64,000 bases of DNA from positions 1,860,001 to 1,924,000 of the forward strand of contig CAWGOT010000003.1 in NCBI GenBank assembly GCA_963824275.1. The letters run 5' to 3'. The DNA comes from JANXQG01 sp963824275. GTDB taxonomy: Bacteria; Planctomycetota; Planctomycetia; Pirellulales; Thermoguttaceae. The notes beneath the pieces were generated by a model, which did not search any database, was not told the origin of the DNA, and was given only the letters and a program-made list of their open reading frames with translations. Position 1 is the first letter of the stretch. Every line of letters starts with the position of its first letter. This document shows positions 58,703 through 64,000 of this stretch, piece by piece. Position numbers and translations under genes: made by a program.

Positions 58703-59135
58703 ATGGAGACCGACACGATGGGGCGGGTGACCGTACGGGCAACGATCGAAAACGCCTACGACTTGCGCGATTCCCAGCGAGGCCTGCTCCCGGCGGACCA
58801 GGTGCGGCGTTTGGAGGTCCCGGACGCCCTTGTGGATACGGGGGCCACCACCCTCTCCATGCCCAAACGCCTGATTGAGCAACTCGGGCTCACTCCCTTT
58901 CGCGCGCCGCGTGCGCACCGGCAGCGGCCCTCGGACGGTCCAGGTGTATGGGGCCGCGCGATTGACCATCGAGGGGCGAGATTGCCTTGTCGATGTCATC
59001 GAAGTCTCTGACGATTGCCCCGTCCTCATTGGACAGGTGCCGCTGGAACTTCTCGATTTCGTCATTGACCCAAAGATGCAGCGACTGATCGCCAATCCGG
59101 AGCATGGCGGCGAGCATATGTATGAGCTGTATTGA
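58703..59135 (+). CDS. Retropepsin-like aspartic protease (clan AA), one apparent frameshift
   Basis: About 144 residues. PDALVDTGATTLSMPKRLIE holds the single DTG active-site motif; in the homodimer two such motifs build the site. Near 58905 the sense shifts to RTGSGPRTVQVYGAARLTIE, then DCPVLIGQVPLELLDFVIDP and HGGEHMYELY at the stop. Length and the late LIGxxPLELLDFVID block are typical of small stand-alone bacterial retropepsin-like proteins. The start could also be at 58718. Substrates are unknown. Confidence 0.75.
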
Positions 59136-59257
59136 AGTGATTCACGGACCACGCGGCTGCTCCTCGATGCCGTCGTCATCCACGTCGTCCGCGTCCTCTT
59201 CTTCATGCTCTTGTAATTATACCGTATTGCCGACCCCACGACACACCTCTGACAGAA

Positions 59258-59345
59258 AGATGGTTGACAGAAATATAGCAAGTTGGAAGGGGCCATTTTT
59301 CTGTCAATCATTTTTCTGTCATCTTCGTTTCTTCCATTTTCCTTT
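59258..59345. repeat. AT-rich imperfect palindrome (GACAGAAA family)
   Basis: GACAGAAAGATGGTTGACAG on the left and CTGTCAATCATTTTTCTGTC on the right pair imperfectly. It lies 9 bp from the malQ stop and resembles the elements at 6505 and 9810. Confidence 0.65.
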
Positions 59346-59353
59346 CTTAAACA

Positions 59354-61240
59354 TTATCTTTCCATCGGTTGCTTCCCACTTCCCAACTCCTTGGCGATCC
59401 GCCGCGGCAACCCGGCCTCGATCATGGTCTCGATCTCCTGCGGCAAGGCCAGCGACCAGTTGGGCCATTGCGTGATCGTGCCGGGCATGTTGGGCCGCTG
59501 GGGCATCGCCTGGGCGTCTTCCAACGTGGCGGTGATGATCCGCGACGGGGCCTCGGCGAGACGGCGATAGGCCCGCTCGATCACGTCCGCGACGGGAGCG
59601 TCGCCGTCCACGCCGAGCATCTGGCGGAGGTGATCGCGGAGGCGGTGCATTTCGTCGCCCACCGTCATGCCGATGGAACGCTGTGCCGCCTCGTCGGCCC
59701 CGCTCCACAGCCCTGCGATCGTGGGCAGGTCGTGCGTCGTGACCGAAGCCATCGCCAGTTCGGGATACTCGGCCGGCGGTCTCGGTTCGAACCACAGCAG
59801 CCGGCACGATAGCATCCGCCGCAGGTCGAGCCGCTGGCGGACGCCCGGCTCGACCGTGCCCAGGTCCTCGCCCACAACCACCGCCCCCGCGCGATGGCTC
59901 TCGAGGGCCACAATGCCCAAGAGATCGTCGGCCGGATAGCGGACATACCAACCGTTCCGCGGATGCTGGCCGTTGGGGATCCACCACAGGCGGAAGAGGC
60001 CCATCACGTGGTCGATCCGCAGACCGCCCGCATGCCGCAGCGCAGCCCGAATCGTCTGGATGAACGGCTCATAGGCCGCCGCACGGAGTTTGGCCGGGGC
60101 GAAAGGCGGCAATTGCCAGTCCTGCCCGTCGGCATTGAAGGCGTCGGGCGGGGCGCCGATGACCATCTCCGGCGCCAACAGGTCCTGCCACTCCCAGGCA
60201 TCCGCGCCGCCGGGATCCATGCCGATCGGCAGATCTTGAAAGATGGGAATCGCACGCGCGGCCTCGGCCAATTGCCGGTCCAAGAGCCATTGCAGCCAGG
60301 CATGATAGTCCACGTCGCTGGAATGTTCGGTCGCGAAGCGGGTGACGGCCGTGTTCTCCGGCCGGCGGTATTCGTCCGGCCACTTCCGCCAATCAGGGCC
60401 AAATTTCTCGGCCAACGCGCAGAACGTGGCGAAGTGCGCCAGCGACACGCCCTGCTCTCGCCGAAAGGCGGCAAACTCAAGACTGCCCTCACCCCCGACC
60501 GCTCTCCCAGCGGGCGAGGGGAGCCTTTCGCCATCCGTAATGCCTTCGCCCCAGATGGCCCGCAGGGCCTGCTGCTTGAGTTGGAAGACCCGGTCCCGGT
60601 CCAGGCGGGGCAGGGCATTCAGCCCTCGCGCCTCGGCGGCCAGTTGGGCCAGCAGCGGCCCTAGCCGCTCGGCCCCGGGGACGTCTTCAATGCGAAGGTA
60701 AAGTGGATTGCGGAATCGCCGCGTGGTGGGATAGTAAGGGCTGGGCCCTTGGGGCACGACGGGGGCGGGCGGACCGAGCGGATTGATGAGCATCATGCCG
60801 GCGCCCAATCCTGCCGACCACTCGGCCAACCGCCGCAGATCGGCCAAGTCGCCGATGCCCCAGCTTTGCCGTGACCGCGTGCTGTGAAGCTGCACGGCCC
60901 AGCCCCAGCAGGCGGCGCGGGGTTCGACGCATTGCCACGGAGTGACGATAACTCGCGTCCGCCCATCGCCGGCCGTGGGATGGAAGTCGTGATAGCCCAA
61001 CGGCAAATCGGCAGGAAGCGTTTCGCCGACCGGCCGCCGCGAGCCATCCTCCAGGACAAGCTGGCCCGGCGCAGGCCAGGGCACGGCCGTGCCGGCACGG
61101 ATCACGCGGACCGCCTCGCGTCCTGGCAGCACGCGGTTGGCGTCGCGGCCGCCCAGGGCGGCCAGGATAGCTGCGGGTGTGTCGGGGGGAATCTCCGCCC
61201 ATTGGTAATCGGGTCCGGGGTCGAAATGAGGTTCGATCAT
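59354..61240 (-). CDS. malQ: 4-alpha-glucanotransferase (amylomaltase, GH77)
   Basis: About 628 residues from the ATG at 61240. GH77 motifs in order: SRQSWGIGDLADLRRLAEW, LINPLGPPAPVV, GPSPYYPTTRRFRNPLYLRI, the nucleophile region GLRIDHVMGLFRLWWIPNG, the acid/base VVVGEDLGTVEPGV and SVTTHDLPTIAGLW. It disproportionates maltodextrins in glycogen or maltose use. Residues about 245-260 (GERLPSPAGRAVGGEGSL) look like a repeat insertion. Upstream in-frame sequence overlaps the divergent CCA-enzyme gene and is rejected as a start. Confidence 0.93.
   Translation of the reverse strand: MIEPHFDPGPDYQWAEIPPDTPAAILAALGGRDANRVLPGREAVRVIRAGTAVPWPAPGQLVLEDGSRRPVGETLPADLPLGYHDFHPTAGDGRTRVIVTPWQCVEPRAACWGWAVQLHSTRSRQSWGIGDLADLRRLAEWSAGLGAGMMLINPLGPPAPVVPQGPSPYYPTTRRFRNPLYLRIEDVPGAERLGPLLAQLAAEARGLNALPRLDRDRVFQLKQQALRAIWGEGITDGERLPSPAGRAVGGEGSLEFAAFRREQGVSLAHFATFCALAEKFGPDWRKWPDEYRRPENTAVTRFATEHSSDVDYHAWLQWLLDRQLAEAARAIPIFQDLPIGMDPGGADAWEWQDLLAPEMVIGAPPDAFNADGQDWQLPPFAPAKLRAAAYEPFIQTIRAALRHAGGLRIDHVMGLFRLWWIPNGQHPRNGWYVRYPADDLLGIVALESHRAGAVVVGEDLGTVEPGVRQRLDLRRMLSCRLLWFEPRPPAEYPELAMASVTTHDLPTIAGLWSGADEAAQRSIGMTVGDEMHRLRDHLRQMLGVDGDAPVADVIERAYRRLAEAPSRIITATLEDAQAMPQRPNMPGTITQWPNWSLALPQEIETMIEAGLPRRIAKELGSGKQPMER
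60485..60521. repeat. Repeat element inserted in the malQ frame
   Basis: CCCTCACCCCCGACCGCTCT followed by CCCAGCGGGCGAGGGGA, self-complementary around its centre. It keeps the malQ frame and encodes a Pro/Gly/Arg-rich loop absent from the usual family pattern. Confidence 0.55.
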
Positions 61241-61300
61241 GCTTTGATTGTAGCGGGCCGGTGAAGGAAGCCAAATATATGTTACAATCGTGTTAATGCC

Positions 61301-62554
61301 ATGATCGATCCGCAGCAACAACGTCAATTTGCCCTGGAAGTGGTTCGCCGGCTCCGCGCGGCCGGATTCGAGGCCTATTGGGCGGGGGGCTGCGTCCGCG
61401 ATGAACTGCTGGGCCGCCGGCCCAAGGACTATGACGTGGCCACCGCCGCCACGCCGCCCCAGATCCGCGACCTGTTCGGCAACCAGCGGACCCTGCCCTT
61501 GGGCGCCGCTTTCGGCGTGATCACCGTCTTGGGGCCGCGGCCGGCGGGCATGATCGAAGTCGCCACCTTCCGCCAGGAGGCGGGTTATAGCGACGGCCGC
61601 CATCCCGATCAGGTCACCTTCAGTTCCGCCGGCGAAGACGCCGCCCGCCGCGATTTCACCATCAACGGCATGTTCTTCGATCCGGTCAACCGCAAGGTGA
61701 TCGATTTCGTGGAAGGGCAGGAGGATTTGCGCAACGGTTTGATCAGGGCGATTGGTTCACCGCGACTGCGGTTTGGCGAAGACAAGCTGCGGATGCTCCG
61801 CGCGGTCCGTTTTACCGCCGCCTTCGGCTTTGCGCTGGATGCCGCTACGGCCGCCGCGGTCCGCGAGATGGCCCCCCAGATCACGGTCGTCAGTCCCGAG
61901 CGGATCGCCATGGAAATGCGACGCGTGCTGACCGAGTCCGGGCGGGTGCAGGGCGTCCGACTGCTGATCGATTTGGGCCTGGCCGCGGCCGTACTGCCGG
62001 AGATCGTGCCCGGCGACGAGGTGTCGCCGGCACGGATCGAGCATGCGCTAGGCGTATTGGGTCGGCTGCAGAATCCAGGTTTTCCCTTGGCCCTGGCGGC
62101 CCTCTTGGGCGGGCTCGTCGACCATGGGTACACGGTGCCCGCAGCGGCCGTTCGCGAGGTGGGGCTTCGCTGGAAGCTCTCGAACCAGGAGACCGACGAA
62201 GCGGCCTGGCTGGTTGAGAATCGTGGTGTTTTGACTGCTGCCCGCTCGCTGCACTGGTCGAGGTTGCAGCCCATTCTTGTGCATCCCTGGGCCGCGTCGT
62301 TGGTGGCCCTGCACGAGGCGTCGGCACCGCAGGGGCCGGACGAAGCGGCCTATTGCCGCGAGCGACTGGCTCAACCTTGCGAGATACTCGACCCGCCGCC
62401 GCTAATGACCGGCGACGACCTTCGCGGGCTCGGTCTTCAGCCCGGCCCGAAGTTCAAGATCATCCTGCAAGCCGTTCGCGATGCACAGCTTGACGGTGAG
62501 ATCCGGACAAAAGAGGAAGCGCTGAAAATGGCTATGGAAATTAGTAATGGGTAG
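61301..62554 (+). CDS. CCA tRNA nucleotidyltransferase / poly(A) polymerase family
   Basis: 417 residues. The class II nucleotidyltransferase head is clear: AYWAGGCVRDELLGRRPKDY (with the GG and DxD-type metal site DYDVAT), then AARRDFTINGMFFDP, LRFGEDKLRMLRAVRFTAAF and SPERIAMEMRRVL. The C-terminal helical part is less conserved. It adds or repairs the 3' CCA of tRNAs, or poly(A) tails. The start is 60 bp from divergent malQ, with a possible TACAAT -10 at 61283. Frame intact. Confidence 0.92.
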   Translation: MIDPQQQRQFALEVVRRLRAAGFEAYWAGGCVRDELLGRRPKDYDVATAATPPQIRDLFGNQRTLPLGAAFGVITVLGPRPAGMIEVATFRQEAGYSDGRHPDQVTFSSAGEDAARRDFTINGMFFDPVNRKVIDFVEGQEDLRNGLIRAIGSPRLRFGEDKLRMLRAVRFTAAFGFALDAATAAAVREMAPQITVVSPERIAMEMRRVLTESGRVQGVRLLIDLGLAAAVLPEIVPGDEVSPARIEHALGVLGRLQNPGFPLALAALLGGLVDHGYTVPAAAVREVGLRWKLSNQETDEAAWLVENRGVLTAARSLHWSRLQPILVHPWAASLVALHEASAPQGPDEAAYCRERLAQPCEILDPPPLMTGDDLRGLGLQPGPKFKIILQAVRDAQLDGEIRTKEEALKMAMEISNG

Positions 62555-62635
62555 GGTGAGGTCGAGCGCAGCGCTGACCCACCAATAATCGGTTTTCCAG
62601 TTGGCGGGTCAGCACTGCGCTCGACCTCACCCTAC
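62551..62635. repeat. 30-bp-arm palindrome after the CCA-enzyme gene
   Basis: 62551-62580 and 62606-62635 pair with a single mismatch (GTAGGGTGAGGTCGAGCGCA). The left arm overlaps the stop codon of the CCA-enzyme gene. Confidence 0.9.
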
Positions 62636-62669
62636 GCGAATCAACATCCAATATCCGTGGAACCTCATT

Positions 62670-62837
62670 ATGGACAAGAAAGCAAAGAAGCGGATCGACG
62701 TTCTCAACACGCGGATCACGACCCTGCGGCAGCAGTTGGCCGGCGCCCGCAAGCAGATGGATGATCCCGACGAGGTGAAAAACCTCGAGAAGCAGCTTGC
62801 CGCAGCCGAAGCCGAACTGGCGAAGGTCAAGGAATGA
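62670..62837 (+). CDS. Small coiled-coil protein
   Basis: 55 residues from the ATG at 62670: DKKAKKRIDVLNTRITTLRQ then QLAGARKQMDDPDEVKNLEK and QLAAAEAELAKVKE. Two amphipathic helices with heptad leucines are joined at DDPDE, a simple coiled-coil hairpin. No close family is named with confidence. Its stop is next to the convergent cheA stop. Confidence 0.65.
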   Translation: MDKKAKKRIDVLNTRITTLRQQLAGARKQMDDPDEVKNLEKQLAAAEAELAKVKE

Positions 62838-62838
62838 G

Positions 62839-64000
62839 TCAGTCAGGCTGGAAAGCCTGACGTACAGCGGGCGAGGACCTCAGCCCCATCAAGGCGGCGA
62901 TGTCGAGAATCAGGGCCACGCGGCCGTCGCCCAGGATCGTCGCGCCGGCGATCCCTGGCACGTCGCGATAGTTCTCCGCAAGCGATTGGATCACCACGTC
63001 CTGCTGGCCCAGCACGCGATCGACCATCAGGCCCACGTCGCGGCCCCGCTCGCCGACAATCACCAGGCTGGTCTTGGCTTGGAAATCGTGCTCGGTTTCC
63101 AGCGCAGCGCCGTCCGCCAAAGCAGCAGGCACAGTCCCTGTGCCGTCCGCCGCGCGGCTCAAGCCGCAATTGCATTCCGAAGCCGGAGGCCGGGCACCAT
63201 GTACCCATGGTAGGCGGACGGCACACGGAGTGTGCCTGCTGCCTTGGTCGAACACTTCGTCCAGCCGCATCGTGGCCAGCACGCGCTGGCGGAGCCGCAC
63301 CATCGATCCGCCCTGGGCATAGACCAGGTTTTCGTTGTCCATGGCCACGATCTCCTGCACCAGTTCCATGGGAATGGCGAAGATCTCTCCGTCGACAACG
63401 ATCATCAGGCAGGGCAGGATGGCGAGCGTCAGCGGCAGACGGATGGAGAAGGTCGTGCCGCGGCCCGGCACGCTGTCGACGTTGACTGCGCCGTGCAGGC
63501 CCTCGATCTTCGAGCGCACGATGTCCATGCCGACGCCGCGGCCGGAGACCTCGGTCACGCGCTCCGCCGTGCTCATGCCGGGCTTCCAGATCAAGGCCTG
63601 GATCTGCGCAGGCGTCATGGCGTCGGCCTCGGCCTGGGTCACGATGCCCTTTTCGACGCTCTTCCGCAACACCCCGCCGAGGTCCAGGCCGGCCCCGTCG
63701 TCGCTGACCTGGATCAGAATGCTGTTGCCGCGATGGAAGGCGCGGATCGAAAGCAGGGCCTCCGGCTCCTTGCCGGCGGCCATGCGGACGGTGGGTTCCT
63801 CAACGCCGTGATCCAAGGCGTTGCGAACGATCTGCAAGAGCGGATCGTTCAACTCGTCGATCATCCGCTTGTCCAGCTCGGTCTTCTCGCCGAAGATCTC
63901 CAGGCGGGCCAGCTTGCCGCTGGCGCGGGTCAGGTCGCGGACCACGCGGTGATAGCGCTGCAAGAGCGGGCCGATGGGCACCATCCGCACGTCCATCACG
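62839..64000 (-). CDS. cheA: Chemotaxis histidine kinase CheA, C-terminal part (runs off right edge)
   Basis: 387 codons are present. The dimerisation/ATP-binding part shows VRDLTRASGKLARLEIFGEK, the N box DELNDPLLQIVRNALDHGVE, G1 IQVSDDGAGLD and SGRGVGMDIVRSKIEGLHGA with VPGRGTTFSIRLPLTLAI. The CheW-like receptor-coupling domain follows (MIVVDGEIFAIPMELVQEIV; KTSLVIVGERGRDVGLMVDR; IAGATILGDGRVALILDI). An insert of about 43 residues in the CheW-like domain is coded by a palindromic element at 63118-63245. The last residues AVRQAFQPD are coded by a GTCAGGCTTTCCAGCCTGAC repeat, so the natural end may be lost. Phosphoacceptor and response-regulator-binding domains lie outside. Confidence 0.92.
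   Translation of the reverse strand, partial: VMDVRMVPIGPLLQRYHRVVRDLTRASGKLARLEIFGEKTELDKRMIDELNDPLLQIVRNALDHGVEEPTVRMAAGKEPEALLSIRAFHRGNSILIQVSDDGAGLDLGGVLRKSVEKGIVTQAEADAMTPAQIQALIWKPGMSTAERVTEVSGRGVGMDIVRSKIEGLHGAVNVDSVPGRGTTFSIRLPLTLAILPCLMIVVDGEIFAIPMELVQEIVAMDNENLVYAQGGSMVRLRQRVLATMRLDEVFDQGSRHTPCAVRLPWVHGARPPASECNCGLSRAADGTGTVPAALADGAALETEHDFQAKTSLVIVGERGRDVGLMVDRVLGQQDVVIQSLAENYRDVPGIAGATILGDGRVALILDIAALMGLRSSPAVRQAFQPD
63118..63245. repeat. In-frame palindromic element within cheA
   Basis: Arms at about 63121-63151 and 63214-63244 pair with two or three mismatches (AGCAGCAGGCACAGTCCCTG). The unit keeps the cheA frame and encodes GSRHTPCAVRLPWVHGARPP through GLSRAADGTGTVPAALADG. Confidence 0.8.

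Noticed and set aside
61241..61603. N-terminal extension of malQ
   Set aside because: It runs antisense through the CCA-enzyme gene and has no sense; GH77 starts at 61240.

Overview
The window looks like a high-GC planctomycete (phylum Planctomycetota), probably a metagenome-assembled or long-read genome. The signs are Tat-exported aldo/keto reductase and URO-D-like proteins, large HEAT, WD40 and leucine-rich-repeat proteins, a DUF4058 protein, a pRiA4b/SEC-C cluster, and many dispersed palindromes. Some palindromes read through as peptides at gene ends (cheA ends in VRQAFQPD) or upstream of starts (RIANPS). Many otherwise convincing genes are broken by single-base shifts, including recA, dapF, phoU and the prepilin peptidase. 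I treat most of these as probable sequence errors and annotate across them, but true decay cannot be excluded from the sequence alone.

Layout. 1-12.8 kb (minus): the 5' part of an autotransporter-repeat surface protein, a small secreted protein, HEAT-repeat, WD40/HEAT and membrane-anchored LRR proteins, and DUF4058. 13-20 kb (minus): a Tat aldo/keto reductase with a seven-haem cytochrome c, a three-gene cluster (membrane protein, SEC-C protein, pRiA4b protein), a Tat URO-D-like protein and a membrane protein. 20-27.6 kb is a scrap yard: a broken LRR gene cut by a group II intron fragment, an intact second group II intron bounded by 377-bp inverted repeats that also enclose an AT-richer gene fragment, pieces of clpC, comEC and an IS91-type transposase, a phosphatase and a RelE-type toxin-antitoxin pair. 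27.8-44.8 kb is core-like: HTH protein, glycosyltransferase, AsmA-like protein, dapF, lysophospholipid acyltransferase, xseA, phoU, aroK, prepilin peptidase, lipoprotein, histidine kinase and recA.

44.8-54.7 kb lies between recA and a second, about 97% identical copy of its last 386 bp, in direct orientation 10,263 bp away. Inside are a coupled Tat MBL-fold/CobW GTPase pair, a truncated tRNA-Met-like sequence with intact promoter and terminator, a MazF-type toxin-antitoxin pair, a decayed HTH gene, an integrase remnant, and a tight operon of VWA protein, PP2C phosphatase and kinase-TM-Sel1 protein. This trio matches the known TerY-P triad logic but without Ter genes and with an unusual kinase fusion. 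It is the most interesting system in the window.

55-64 kb: a large single-span membrane protein, DoxX-like protein, retropepsin-like protease, malQ, CCA-adding enzyme, a small coiled-coil protein and the 3' part of cheA. In the glycosyltransferase, malQ and cheA, repeat elements are inserted within the coding frame. No rRNA or CRISPR array was seen.
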